64,000 bases of DNA from Caballeronia sp. LZ062 (GCF_031450785.1 NZ_JARTWB010000001.1:744001-808000); one strand, 5' to 3'. Shown: positions 52,877-61,527, counted from the stretch's first letter. The notes: a model not told the origin generated them from the sequence alone. Numbers and translations: made by a program.

Positions 52877-53500
52877 TCAGAAGCTGGAGAGGAGCGCGTC
52901 AAGCGCTTCGTTCAGATGCGCAATGGCGTCTTCGGCCATCAGCATCACGAGATGTGCGCGGAAGCTGTGGTCCTCCAGCGCGAAGTTGACTTCCAGCAGC
53001 AGCGACGTTCGCCACGCGAGCATCGCGGGTTGGAACACCTCCTCCAGCGCGAGTTCCGCCCCGAGCATCCCGGGCGGCGAGAAGATCGGCGAGCGGCCGA
53101 GGCGGTCCAGAATGCACGACACGCACGCGCCGATCAACACCGTCGCGACGTCGAAGACGAGTTCGGTGCGCGTGGTCGCTTCGTAGGTGGACTTGGTGTA
53201 AGGATCGTCGACGAGCGCGCACAGGTCGTCCACGCTGCCGCTTTTGCACAGCACGATCGCCTCGCCCTTGATGTCGGACCGAAAACCCTGGCGCACGGCG
53301 GTGACGGAATCCGTGATGCCCGTCATTTCCCGCAGCGCCGCCGACGCGTCCGCCACGCTCACCACACGCACGCGCGGCACCGACAGCTCGATGAACGTGC
53401 CGAGCAGCTTCGACAGACGCGTCGCAGCCTGACCCATCGCCATATTGGCGACTTCCTGCAGCGCGTCGCGCTGGTCTTCGTTGAGGGCGGGTTCAACCAT
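52877..53500 (-). CDS. CheC/CheX-like phosphatase
   Basis: A 207-residue protein of the CheC family, which dephosphorylates CheY-like regulators. The first conserved active-site motif is intact (LQEVANMAMGQAATRLSKLL, Glu-x2-Asn). The second motif at about residue 115 reads LVFDVATVLIGAC, where the usual Glu-x2-Asn is replaced by Asp-x2-Thr, so only one active site may work. ATG 53500 overlaps the CheY-like gene by eight bases. It probably acts on that regulator. Confidence 0.85.
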   Translation of the reverse strand: MVEPALNEDQRDALQEVANMAMGQAATRLSKLLGTFIELSVPRVRVVSVADASAALREMTGITDSVTAVRQGFRSDIKGEAIVLCKSGSVDDLCALVDDPYTKSTYEATTRTELVFDVATVLIGACVSCILDRLGRSPIFSPPGMLGAELALEEVFQPAMLAWRTSLLLEVNFALEDHSFRAHLVMLMAEDAIAHLNEALDALLSSF

Positions 53501-53861
53501 GGAGACCGTACTCCTTCAAAACGGGACGCAGCGCCTCGGGCGTCACGGGCTTCGGCAGGAACGCGATGGCACCGAGCGCGCGCACGCGCTCCTGCGCGAG
53601 CGGCTGGACGTCGGCGGAAACGACGATCACGAATGAGTTCAGGTCTTCGTGTTGCAAGGCGTCGAGCACCTGATAGCCGGTCATGTCGGGCATCGTCAGG
53701 TCGAGGAACATGACGGATGCGCGGCCCGCGCGGTATAGCGCAAGCGCCTCGCGCCCGTTCGTCGCGTAGGAAATGTCGACGTCCCAGTCCTCGGGCAGTG
53801 CGCGCGTGAGCACCTTGCGCGCGAGCAGGGAATCATCGGCAATGACAATCGGCAAAGGCAT
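53493..53861 (-). CDS. CheY-like single-domain response regulator
   Basis: A 122-residue receiver domain with acidic DD at 9-10, phosphoacceptor Asp in MFLDLTMPDMTGYQ, Thr/Ser in VIVVSADVQP and Lys in FLPKPVTPEAL. It has no output domain. It overlaps the CheC-like gene by eight bases and is followed by the diguanylate cyclase, so the three probably form one regulatory unit. The kinase that phosphorylates it is not in the operon; the hybrid kinase at 54620-56869 is a candidate. Confidence 0.94.
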   Translation of the reverse strand: MPLPIVIADDSLLARKVLTRALPEDWDVDISYATNGREALALYRAGRASVMFLDLTMPDMTGYQVLDALQHEDLNSFVIVVSADVQPLAQERVRALGAIAFLPKPVTPEALRPVLKEYGLHG

Positions 53862-54619
53862 GGTCGGTCGAATCGGTGAGCGTTCGTATCGGACGGGAAC
53901 ATGACCTACACGGCATGCTCTCGTAGGCGTTTACGGCGCCGCGCGGGAAATCTTTAGGGAAAGAGGCGGCGCTTTCGTCCGCTGCCGTCGCTCGCGGGCG
54001 CGAGCGAGCTTGAAGGCGAGTGAGCGTGCGCCTGTTTCGGCGCGCTTCGGTTCGGCGCGAAAGATCGGTCCGCGGCGAGCGCGTACCCGAGCGTTTGCTT
54101 CGGCGTCATGTTGCCTTGCCCTGTGCGTCGTCCGGACGGCGAGCCGCCTCGGACCTTGGCCTTTTGTTTTTTGCGCGCCGCGCGGCTTTCGACTTGCGTT
54201 GTACTTCCGTTGTCTCAGGCTCTGCCTGGCGGCGCGCCCCGCAAGCTGTTCGTATCCGACACCCGCTCTGACGGCAGATTGATCGGAAGAATGCATTGTC
54301 GGCCTCGGAGGATGCAAAAGCAACTCACACTGGCGCGTCGACGGGATTTTCATACTACGAAAAGATGCGCAGTGAGTAATCCGTTCCGAAAAGGGAGCAA
54401 CGGCCTGGCATTCGTTACTTGTGTGTACGTTTGCGCTGCCGAAAATATCGCTAACTTCTGTCGCACGTGCGTTCGCTGAGCCCCGAGCATGAGCGCGCAG
54501 GGATCAATGGCACGTTTCATGCGTGCCAGACCCGGTTACACCGTGCGCGCCCCATCCTTTCGACGGCGAACGGATGGACCCGCCAACGCTCAAGTAAAGT
54601 TTTCCACTTCGCTGCCAAA
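53862..54619. other. 758-base region without a confident gene
   Basis: It lies between the divergent CheY-like and hybrid kinase genes. Several overlapping basic frames are open on both strands (Arg-rich, low complexity), with none convincing. The best is a 51-residue frame on the - strand (54109 to 53954, starting MTPKQTLGYALAADRSFAPN), whose ATG overlaps the stop of an upstream Lys/Arg-rich frame with no start codon. A homopurine/AAAAC-rich stretch is at 54160-54170. The GC content falls after 54300. It is a possible site for a small RNA or a decayed gene. Confidence 0.35.
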
Positions 54620-56869
54620 ATGACGCTGCAACGTGAGGAGCACGACGCCGAGCCTGCCACCGCATCGCGGCAGGATGAACCGCCTTTTCCAGTCGTTCCC
54701 GAACGCAACTTCGCCGCGCAGCGCTGGACGCTCTACGCGCTTCTGGTCGCGGCAGTCGTGCTTCCGTGCGTCTATCTCGCCTTCACCGCCATCTCTGATT
54801 ACCGGGCGCGCGTAGCCAGCGCCTCGGAAGCCGTCGCCCGTAATGCGCGAATCGCCGAAGAGCACGCGCTCAAGGTGTTCGACCTCAACGTCACGTTGAA
54901 CCAACGCATCGTCGATCTGCTCGACGATCTCGACACCGACGCCATTCGCCGCCAGGACGCGGTCATCCACGCGCGCCTGAAGCAGATGATCGGCAGCTAT
55001 CCGCAAGTCGCAGCGGCTTCGGTGTTCGGCCCCGAGGGAAAGCTGCTCGCCACGAGCCGCGCCTGGCCGACACCCGACGTGGGCGTCGGCACGCGCGAGG
55101 ACTTCGCCGGCGTGCGCGCCGATGGCCGGCTCACGCAAATCTCGCGCGTCATGCTAGGCAAGGTTGCGGGCGAGCGCGTGTTCAATACCGCCGTCGCGCG
55201 CAGCACCGCGGACGGCCAGTTCGCGGGCATGGTGTCGATTGCGCTGCGCCCAACCTATTTCAACGCCTTCTATCACGAACTGCTCGGCGACAGCCCGACC
55301 TTGTCCCTCGGTCTCACCCGCGCCGACGGCGAAGTGCTCGCGTGGTATCCGGAACGCCCGTCCACGAAGATGGCGCTCGCGGCAAGCTCGCCGCTGCGCG
55401 AGGCGTATCGCGCGGGAACGCGCAACGGCGTGCTCAAGATGGTCTCGGGGCTGGACAACCAGCTGAAGATCGTCGCGTTTCGCCGGGTCGGCAGCTACCC
55501 GCTCTATGTGTCGAGCGGCTTTCCCATCGAGACCATCCGGGCGGAGTGGTACCGGCATCTCACCGTGCTCGCGCTTTCGATACTCGCGCCGTGCGTCGTG
55601 CTGTGGGGCGTGATCGGCCAGTCGCTGCGGCGGCTCGCCATCGAGGAAGAAGCGTGGGAGCGCTGGCAGGCCGAAGCGTCGATGCGCCGCTCCATCGAAT
55701 CCGCCTACCGCCAGGCGCGCAAGATGGAGGCGCTCGGCAATCTGGTCGGCAGCGTAGCGCACGATTTCAATAATCTGCTGATGATCGTCTCCACGAACGT
55801 GCAGATCGCGCGACGGCGCGCACCGGTCGGCCTCGACCGCGAACTCTCGGCGATGGAGCGCGCGCTGAAGAGCGGCCAGTCGCTCACGCGGCAATTGCTC
55901 GGCGTCGCGCGCAAGCAACCGCTGCGCAGCGAAGTGATCGGCATCGGTAAATGGGTGACGACGGAGCGCGAACTCCTGCGCGCGTCGCTCGGCGCGAAAG
56001 TGGCGCTGCACTCGGAGGTCGAGGCGGACGTGTGGACGATCCGCGTCGATCCGGCGGAACTGGAACTCGCGCTCATCAACGTGGCGGTCAACGCGCGCGA
56101 CGCGATGCCCAACGGCGGCACGTTCACCGTGCGCGCGGACAACGTGCGTTTCCGTCACGAGGACGGCTTTCCGCTCATCGGCGAATTCGTGCAGATTTCG
56201 CTCGAAGACACGGGCGTCGGCATGAGTGCGGACGTGCTCGCCCGCGCGTTCGAGCCGCTTTTCACGACCAAGCCGAAAGGCATGGGCACCGGCCTCGGCT
56301 TGCCGCAGGTCTTTGCGTTTTGCGAGCGCGCGGGCGGGCTCGCGACTATCGACAGCGCCATCGGCGCGGGCACGGCGGTGCGGCTTTATCTGCCGCGCGC
56401 GACACAGGCCGACGCCCCGCGCGCCGAGCCGGAGCAAGCGGTCGCGACGCCGCAGGAAGCCGACGGCCTGCGTGTGCTGCTCGTGGAAGACAACGAGGAG
56501 GTCGCCGCCGGCACGGAGGCGCTGCTCACCATGATGGGCCATCGTGTGACGCACGTGTTCAACGCCGACACGGCCATGACGCTGCTCGAAAGGGCGCGCG
56601 ACGACGCGGCGCTATCGGACTTCCCGTTCGATGTCGTGCTCTCCGACATCTACATGCCGGGACAGCTCAACGGCATCGATCTCGCCGAACGCTTGCAGCG
56701 GTTCGAGCCGCGCATTCCGGTGATCCTCGTCACCGGTTACGCGGAAGAACTCGACCGGGCGCGACACGTCGATGCGCGCGTGCTGGCGAAGCCGTTCGAC
56801 GTCGCTCTGCTCGACTCGCTGCTGCGCGGCATCGGCGAAGATCAGGCGACGCGTTCGGTCGATCGCTGA
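54620..56869 (+). CDS. Hybrid histidine kinase with dCache sensor and C-terminal receiver
   Basis: A 749-residue membrane kinase. One membrane segment at about 37-60 and another at about 310-335 enclose a dCache-type periplasmic sensor (RLKQMIGSYPQVAAASVFGP, FNTAVARSTADGQFAGMVSI). The kinase domain has the H box in GSVAHDFNNLLMIVSTNV and HATPase motifs (NVAVNARDAMPNGG, EDTGVGMS, GTGLGLPQVF). A receiver domain follows (LLVEDNEEVAAG, Asp in VVLSDIYMPGQLNG). The HDFNN type belongs to the HWE/NtrB-like group. ATG 54620 was chosen as nearest to the first segment; no strong ribosome binding site is seen and a GTG at 54467 is possible. Confidence 0.9.
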   Translation: MTLQREEHDAEPATASRQDEPPFPVVPERNFAAQRWTLYALLVAAVVLPCVYLAFTAISDYRARVASASEAVARNARIAEEHALKVFDLNVTLNQRIVDLLDDLDTDAIRRQDAVIHARLKQMIGSYPQVAAASVFGPEGKLLATSRAWPTPDVGVGTREDFAGVRADGRLTQISRVMLGKVAGERVFNTAVARSTADGQFAGMVSIALRPTYFNAFYHELLGDSPTLSLGLTRADGEVLAWYPERPSTKMALAASSPLREAYRAGTRNGVLKMVSGLDNQLKIVAFRRVGSYPLYVSSGFPIETIRAEWYRHLTVLALSILAPCVVLWGVIGQSLRRLAIEEEAWERWQAEASMRRSIESAYRQARKMEALGNLVGSVAHDFNNLLMIVSTNVQIARRRAPVGLDRELSAMERALKSGQSLTRQLLGVARKQPLRSEVIGIGKWVTTERELLRASLGAKVALHSEVEADVWTIRVDPAELELALINVAVNARDAMPNGGTFTVRADNVRFRHEDGFPLIGEFVQISLEDTGVGMSADVLARAFEPLFTTKPKGMGTGLGLPQVFAFCERAGGLATIDSAIGAGTAVRLYLPRATQADAPRAEPEQAVATPQEADGLRVLLVEDNEEVAAGTEALLTMMGHRVTHVFNADTAMTLLERARDDAALSDFPFDVVLSDIYMPGQLNGIDLAERLQRFEPRIPVILVTGYAEELDRARHVDARVLAKPFDVALLDSLLRGIGEDQATRSVDR

Positions 56870-56962
56870 CGCACCCCGGCACGACTGTTGCGTCAAGCGA
56901 CCGCATGTGCGGCAACCCGGCGTTGCCGATCCGCGGATCCCGCTCACCGAGAGGAGACGACC

Positions 56963-58321
56963 ATGCGACACACCGTCATCGGAGTATTCGATACCTACGC
57001 AGAGGCCGAAGATGCGCGCTCGGCGCTCGTCACCGCAGGCTTCGCGCGCAGCGATATCGAGCTTCAGGCGAACCCGAAGCGTGACGACGCCGCGCAGCCG
57101 TCAGCCATGCCCGACGCCGAGACGCACGCGCAGCCGGGCGTGCTCGCGAACATCGAGCGATTCTTCAGCATGCTCTTCGGCGGACGCGATCACCCGCCGG
57201 AAGTCGCGCATTACTCGGAGGCGGTGCGCCGGGGCGCGGTGCTCGTCGCCGTCGATACACCGAGCGAAGCGCAAGCCGACATCGCGCGCACGACGCTCAC
57301 GGACTGCGGCGCCATCGACATCGACGAACGCGCGGCGAGCTGGTCCACGCTCTCGCACGGCGCGGCCGCGACGCCGCCCGTGTCGACCGACGATCGCGAT
57401 CACTCGATTCTCGACGAACTCGGTCTCGGACGCGGCAGCGCCGTGCCGGGCCGCGATCCCGTGAATCCGCCGCGCACCGACGTGCCGCGCGCTCGCGCTT
57501 ATCCGCGCACGGATGCCGCCGCCGATCCGGTCGCGCAGCCCGTGATCGACCCGCTCGCCGGGCCGCTCGGCGATCCGCTGCTCGACCCGATCGGCGAGCC
57601 GCGCACCCCGGCGGGCGGCGGCATAGGCAGCGAAACCGGCGCGGAAGCCTTCACGCGCACCGATCCGGCGACGCTGACCTCGCGCGACTACGTGACAGAT
57701 CCCGCCGACGATCCGCTGTTGCCGGCCACGCGCCCGCAGCGCGGCACGCCGGAGCCATCGACGACGCAGTACGAGCAGGTCGAAACGAAGCCGGCGGCGA
57801 GCGCCGCACAGACGCAGACGCAGACCGATCCGCTGACCGGCGTGCATGTCGATCCGAACACGGACTGGCGCTCCATCGACTCGATCGAACCGTTGAGCAC
57901 GCTCGACGAACCGGCGAAGCCGCAGCAAATGAATATGCAGAGTCAAGTGCAGTCCCAGTCGATGCCCGCGATGGGCGCGGCGGGCGATCCCATCGGCACG
58001 TCGGCGGCGTCGCAGGCTGCGGTGCCGCTCGGCCCGCGCACTGTGCCGAACGAATACATGGACTACGAGGAAGACTTCCGCGCCGACTACGCGACCAAAT
58101 ACGCAACGACGGGCGAGCCGTACGAGGACTATGAGAGCGCGTATCGTTACGGCGCGACGCTCGGCAACGACGAGCGCTTCCGCAATCGCGCGTGGGACGA
58201 TCAGATGGAATATGAAATGCGCCGCGAGTGGGAAAGCCGCCACCCTGAAGGCGACACGTGGGACCGCTTCAAGGCGGCGATTCGTCACGGCTGGGATCGC
58301 GTGACCGGACATCACGCGTAA
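56963..58321 (+). CDS. Stress-type protein with disordered Pro/Asp repeat middle
   Basis: A 452-residue protein with GAGGAGACG before ATG 56963. The N-terminal ~125 residues resemble general stress protein 17M/YflT-type domains (MRHTVIGVFDTYAEAEDARS, then GGRDHPPEVAHYSEAVRRGA). The middle (about 150-380) is Pro, Asp, Ala and Gln-rich with repeats built on DPLAGPLGDPLLDPIGEP. The C-terminal ~70 residues are acidic, aromatic and folded (YEDYESAYRYGATLGNDERF, WDRFKAAIRHGWDRVTG), as in other bacterial stress-response proteins of unknown role. No signal peptide. A terminator follows. Confidence 0.8.
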   Translation: MRHTVIGVFDTYAEAEDARSALVTAGFARSDIELQANPKRDDAAQPSAMPDAETHAQPGVLANIERFFSMLFGGRDHPPEVAHYSEAVRRGAVLVAVDTPSEAQADIARTTLTDCGAIDIDERAASWSTLSHGAAATPPVSTDDRDHSILDELGLGRGSAVPGRDPVNPPRTDVPRARAYPRTDAAADPVAQPVIDPLAGPLGDPLLDPIGEPRTPAGGGIGSETGAEAFTRTDPATLTSRDYVTDPADDPLLPATRPQRGTPEPSTTQYEQVETKPAASAAQTQTQTDPLTGVHVDPNTDWRSIDSIEPLSTLDEPAKPQQMNMQSQVQSQSMPAMGAAGDPIGTSAASQAAVPLGPRTVPNEYMDYEEDFRADYATKYATTGEPYEDYESAYRYGATLGNDERFRNRAWDDQMEYEMRREWESRHPEGDTWDRFKAAIRHGWDRVTGHHA

Positions 58322-58347
58322 CGGCTGAACGCTCCTTGCAAACGACG

Positions 58348-58376
58348 ACGGCCCGCTTGCGCGGGCCGTTTCGTTT
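58348..58376. terminator. Terminator after the stress-type gene
   Basis: A 9-bp perfect stem ACGGCCCGC/GCGGGCCGT with a TTGC loop followed by TTCGTTTT. It lies 27 bases after the stop at 58321 and before the convergent FMN reductase end at 58387. Confidence 0.8.
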
Positions 58377-58386
58377 TGGGAACCCG

Positions 58387-58938
58387 TCAACTCGCGAAAT
58401 CACGCACCCAAGCCACGTACTTGTCCATGAAAGTCTGCAAGAACTTGCGCGTGTCTTCGCTGACGATGTTGCCGTTCGCGTCGATGCGCTTCTCGTCGTG
58501 CTTGATGTACATCTCGGGCTGACCCATCAGCGCGACGTCGAGGTACGCGCACACGCTGCGCAGATGCGCCTGCGCGAGCGCCGTGCCGATAGCGCCCACC
58601 GACGTGCCGATCACCGCGCCCGGCTTGCCGCCCCACGCGCTTTGTCCCCACGGCCGCGAGCCCCAGTCGAGCGCGTTCTTGAGCACGCCGGGAATCGAGC
58701 GGTTGTACTCGGGCGTGACGAAGAGAAGCCCGTCGGCCTCTGATATCTTCTGCTTGAGCGTGCGCGCGGCTTCAGGGAAGTCGCTGTCGTATTCCTGGCT
58801 GTAGAGCGGCAAGCTGCCGATGTCCAGATGCTCGAAGGTGAAATCGCTCGGCGCGAGCGATTCGAGCGCGTGCGCGAGCTGCCGGTTGAATGACTCCTTA
58901 CGCAGGCTGCCCACGACCAGTGCGATCTTGTACGCCAT
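58387..58938 (-). CDS. NADPH-dependent FMN reductase (flavodoxin-like)
   Basis: A 183-residue flavoprotein of the NAD(P)H:FMN/quinone reductase family, cytosolic. It has the phosphate-binding loop VVGSLRKESFNRQLAHAL, the LLFVTPEYNRSIPGVLKNAL motif and GKPGAVIGTSVGAIGTALAQ. The family includes azo- and chromate-reducing enzymes (ChrR/YieF type) that protect against quinone stress. ATG 58938 begins the domain. It is convergent with the stress-type gene. The exact substrate cannot be read from the sequence. Confidence 0.93.
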   Translation of the reverse strand: MAYKIALVVGSLRKESFNRQLAHALESLAPSDFTFEHLDIGSLPLYSQEYDSDFPEAARTLKQKISEADGLLFVTPEYNRSIPGVLKNALDWGSRPWGQSAWGGKPGAVIGTSVGAIGTALAQAHLRSVCAYLDVALMGQPEMYIKHDEKRIDANGNIVSEDTRKFLQTFMDKYVAWVRDFAS

Positions 58939-59236
58939 GACATCTTCCCCCGTCGAAGGATGAGATTGAACAACGGATACATCATCTGTAACCGACGCGA
59001 GAGCACATCATAGGCCCAACCTCAGGCGGTCGTCACCCGAGCGCCGCTGCATGGCATCGCTCCATTTTTGTGATCAATCGGGCAGTCCAGCCCGCGCCGC
59101 ATGAATACTCGCTTTGCGGCCAGCTATCCCCACCTTTATCCACAGAAACTGTGGATAAGTCCGAAAAACCCCCGCGAGCCTTCATTTTTCGATTCAGGAA
59201 CGAAACAAAACCGCTTCAGCGCGACGTGATCGACTC
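58939..59236. other. 298-base region with an inverted pair of DnaA boxes
   Basis: Between the FMN reductase gene and the small secreted gene lie two perfect DnaA-box sequences in inverted orientation (59136-59144 TTATCCACA and 59150-59158 TGTGGATAA) and a weaker CTATCCCCA just before (59124-59132). Nothing else was recognised. Confidence 0.55.
59136..59158. repeat. Inverted pair of consensus DnaA boxes, 5-base spacer
   Basis: TTATCCACA, then GAAAC, then TGTGGATAA. Both boxes match the strong DnaA consensus exactly. The pair also forms a 9-bp hairpin, so a structured RNA or terminator-like element cannot be excluded; no T-run follows. No dnaA, repA or parAB gene is near. Confidence 0.6.
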
Positions 59237-59371
59237 TCATTGCCCGAAGAAGACGTTGCATTGCGAGGCAGGACCCTGACACGTGGACGGCTGCGAATCG
59301 GCCGCCTGCGCGACGCCGGCTGCGGCGAAAAGAGCGAAGGACGCGGCGACGATGGAAAGAATGCGCTTCAT
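59237..59371 (-). CDS. Small secreted peptide with two cysteines, 44 residues
   Basis: A 44-residue precursor. It has a strong ribosome binding site (GGAGG eight bases before ATG 59371) and a clear signal peptide (about 1-24, ending VAQAA, basic KR at the start). The mature peptide of about 20 residues, DSQPSTCQGPASQCNVFFGQ, has two cysteines seven apart and may form a disulfide loop. I recall similar small secreted peptides in Burkholderiaceae without known function. The frame is on the - strand between the FMN reductase and AEC genes. Confidence 0.65.
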   Translation of the reverse strand: MKRILSIVAASFALFAAAGVAQAADSQPSTCQGPASQCNVFFGQ

Positions 59372-59511
59372 GGTGATGCCTCCAGTGAGTTCGTTGACCG
59401 ACCGGTCGGACCGGTCGAAGCGAACTTTAGCGGCGCGGGCATAGCGGAAAAAGCGGTCGAAACCGAACTCGTTGTTGCCGGCACTGCAATAATCGACCGG
59501 CTACCGCGGCT

Positions 59512-60486
59512 TCACAGCATGACGGCAAGACAAAGCGTGACCGTGACCAGCGAGAGCATCGTCGAGAAGAGGATGGTGCTCGAGGTGACGCTGCCGTCGC
59601 GCCGATAAAACTCCGCGAGCATGAATGGGCCGGTGCCCGTCGGCAGCGCGCTCAGGATCACGGCTGTCTTGGCCCACAGCGGCGGCAAAGTGAACACGTG
59701 AAACGCGAGCCACCACGTCAGAAGCGGCTGCGCCAGGAGCTTCAGCACGACGAGCGCGCTCGTCGTCTGCGCGTTGCGCGCCTCGCCCTTTGCGCCGAGG
59801 AAAAGCCCCAGCGCGACCAGCGCGCACGGACTCGCCGCGCCGCCGAGCAGCTTGATGAGCGCCTCGCCGCCTTCGGGCACTGCGATGCCGCTGCCGCTCA
59901 TCAGCGCGCCTGCAAGCGGGGCGATGAGAAGCGGATTTTTGCCGAGCGACTTCGTCACGCGCCACAGGGTCGCACCGATGCCGCTTCCGGTCTGCAAACC
60001 GAGCTCGATCAGCACGATAGCAATGCCGAAGAGCACGCAAACCGTCATGATCGTCGCGATGACGGCGGGCGCGAGACTCGCCTTGCCGAACGCGAGCAGA
60101 CACAGCGGCAAGCCGACAAAGCCCGTGTTCGGATACGCGGCGTTCAGGCCGTCGATGCTCGCGTCGGCGAGCGGGCGCGCCTGCATCAGCCGCACGCCGA
60201 GCGTCAGCGCAAAGACGACCGCCGATCCGACGCCGAACACCGCGATGAACGCCGGTTGATCGAGCATCTTGAGCGGCGTTCTCGCCATGATGTCGAAAAG
60301 CAGCGCCGGAAGCGCGAGATAGACGACGAAGCGATTCAGTTCCGAGGCCGCCGTCGGTCCGAGCTTGTTCAGCCTGCGGCACGCGTAACCGGCGGCGATA
60401 AGACCGAACACGGGCAGGATGATCGAGACGAGGGGACCGAGCAGCGACGAGATAAACGCAGCAAACGAATGAACCGGCGATGGCAT
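59512..60486 (-). CDS. AEC-family (auxin efflux carrier-like) permease
   Basis: A 324-residue inner membrane protein with ten hydrophobic segments in two five-helix halves. Typical AEC features are LGPLVSIILPVFGLIAAGYA at the start, NTGFVGLPLCLLAFG (the conserved Asn-Thr-Gly-Phe), and LLAQPLLTWWLAFHV. The family exports or imports organic acids such as malate or malonate. ATG 60486 was chosen; the upstream TTG at 60528 would add 14 residues that do not look conserved. The gene has no obvious operon partner. The substrate is unknown. Confidence 0.9.
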   Translation of the reverse strand: MPSPVHSFAAFISSLLGPLVSIILPVFGLIAAGYACRRLNKLGPTAASELNRFVVYLALPALLFDIMARTPLKMLDQPAFIAVFGVGSAVVFALTLGVRLMQARPLADASIDGLNAAYPNTGFVGLPLCLLAFGKASLAPAVIATIMTVCVLFGIAIVLIELGLQTGSGIGATLWRVTKSLGKNPLLIAPLAGALMSGSGIAVPEGGEALIKLLGGAASPCALVALGLFLGAKGEARNAQTTSALVVLKLLAQPLLTWWLAFHVFTLPPLWAKTAVILSALPTGTGPFMLAEFYRRDGSVTSSTILFSTMLSLVTVTLCLAVML

Positions 60487-60546
60487 GGAAAGAGCGGTGG
60501 CGCGCGAGCCGAATCGAAAGAGCGGCAAGCATACTCGCAGATGGAC

Positions 60547-60565
60547 AGGTGAGACGTTTCGGGAG
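60547..60565 (+). repeat. 19-bp direct repeat, copy 1
   Basis: Identical to 60748-60766, 201 bases apart. Copy 1 lies just upstream of the AEC gene start on its - strand. Confidence 0.8.
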
Positions 60566-60747
60566 CCGGTGGATGGTGAGCGCGGCTGTGCAACGCAGGC
60601 TCACTTTGCGGCCGACGCTACGCATGACAGAGCTTTCACTATCGATTGCAAGCCGTTGATTTCAGACGCATCGCGGTTTGCGCGGGTTTGGCATTGAATT
60701 GGCGGTGCGTAGGCGCACCGTTCAACTTGCGGGCGCAGTTGCATTTG

Positions 60748-60766
60748 AGGTGAGACGTTTCGGGAG
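60748..60766 (+). repeat. 19-bp direct repeat, copy 2
   Basis: Identical to 60547-60565. A degenerate third copy at 60872-60890 shares 14 of 19 bases. Confidence 0.8.
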
Positions 60767-60947
60767 ATGCCGAACGCGTCGGCTGCCGACCGCCGCGCGC
60801 TCGAAAAAGGCCAATATCCGCAACGGCTTGCGGCCCAGCAGCCCCTCACGTCGCCGCGCCGCGCGCTCCAAAGGTGAGGTTTTGCGGGATGCGGTGTGTC
60901 GGAACGGTCATTGCTTCTCTTTTGTTCTCCCACACACGAAAGAGCCA

Positions 60948-61517
60948 ATGAAATCTGGACGATCTTGGGCGTATGGCGCAGCGGCGCTGCTAGCAATCGG
61001 GGGTATCGGTGCGCTCGCCGCTTTTGGACTAAAAGGCGCGAAGCGCAGCGGCAACGAGCACGTGCCGGAGCCGTCGAAGGCCGTGGATCTCGACCGCTAT
61101 CTCGGCCACTGGTTTGAATTCGCGCGCTACGAGAATCGCTTCGAGCGCAACTGCGAAGCCGTCACCGCGAATTATGCGCGGCGCGCCGACGGTCTCATTT
61201 CAGTGGTCAACGCCTGTCGCGAAGGCAGTCTCTCGGGCCGCTACCGCTCGGCGGAGGGACGCGCGAAGGTCGTCGCGGGATCGAACGGGACGAAACTCAA
61301 GGTGTCGTTTTTCGGGCCGTTCTACGTCGGCGACTACTGGATTCTCGATCACGCGGACGACTACACGTGGTCTATCGTCGGCGAACCGACGGGCCGCTAT
61401 CTCTGGATTCTCACGCGCGAGGCGCGCCCTTCGGCGGAATTGCGCCGCACGCTGCTCGTCCGCACTGCCGCGCTAGGCTACGACACCACGATGCTGCGCG
61501 AAACGCAGCACGACTGA
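60948..61517 (+). CDS. Lipocalin (Blc family)
   Basis: A 189-residue bacterial lipocalin. Residues 1-30 hold a hydrophobic membrane or signal segment (AYGAAALLAIGGIGALAAFG) without a clear lipobox, so it is probably anchored at the inner membrane or exported uncleaved. The lipocalin signature is LDRYLGHWFEFARYENRFE, with RNCEAVTANY, then VSFFGPFYVGDYWILD, and WILTREARPS. Such proteins bind lipids and are often induced by envelope stress. GAAAGAG precedes ATG 60948. The stop lies 11 bases from the convergent lipoprotein gene end. Confidence 0.9.
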   Translation: MKSGRSWAYGAAALLAIGGIGALAAFGLKGAKRSGNEHVPEPSKAVDLDRYLGHWFEFARYENRFERNCEAVTANYARRADGLISVVNACREGSLSGRYRSAEGRAKVVAGSNGTKLKVSFFGPFYVGDYWILDHADDYTWSIVGEPTGRYLWILTREARPSAELRRTLLVRTAALGYDTTMLRETQHD

Positions 61518-61527
61518 ACCGGCCCGC

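Larger units (their letters stand above)
60487..60947. other. 461-base region with 19-bp direct repeats
   Basis: Between the AEC gene and the lipocalin gene. AGGTGAGACGTTTCGGGAG occurs at 60547-60565 and again at 60748-60766, and a degenerate form (14 of 19) at 60872-60890. A 7-bp hairpin CGGTGCG/CGCACCG lies at 60703-60720. No coding signal was recognised. Confidence 0.5.
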
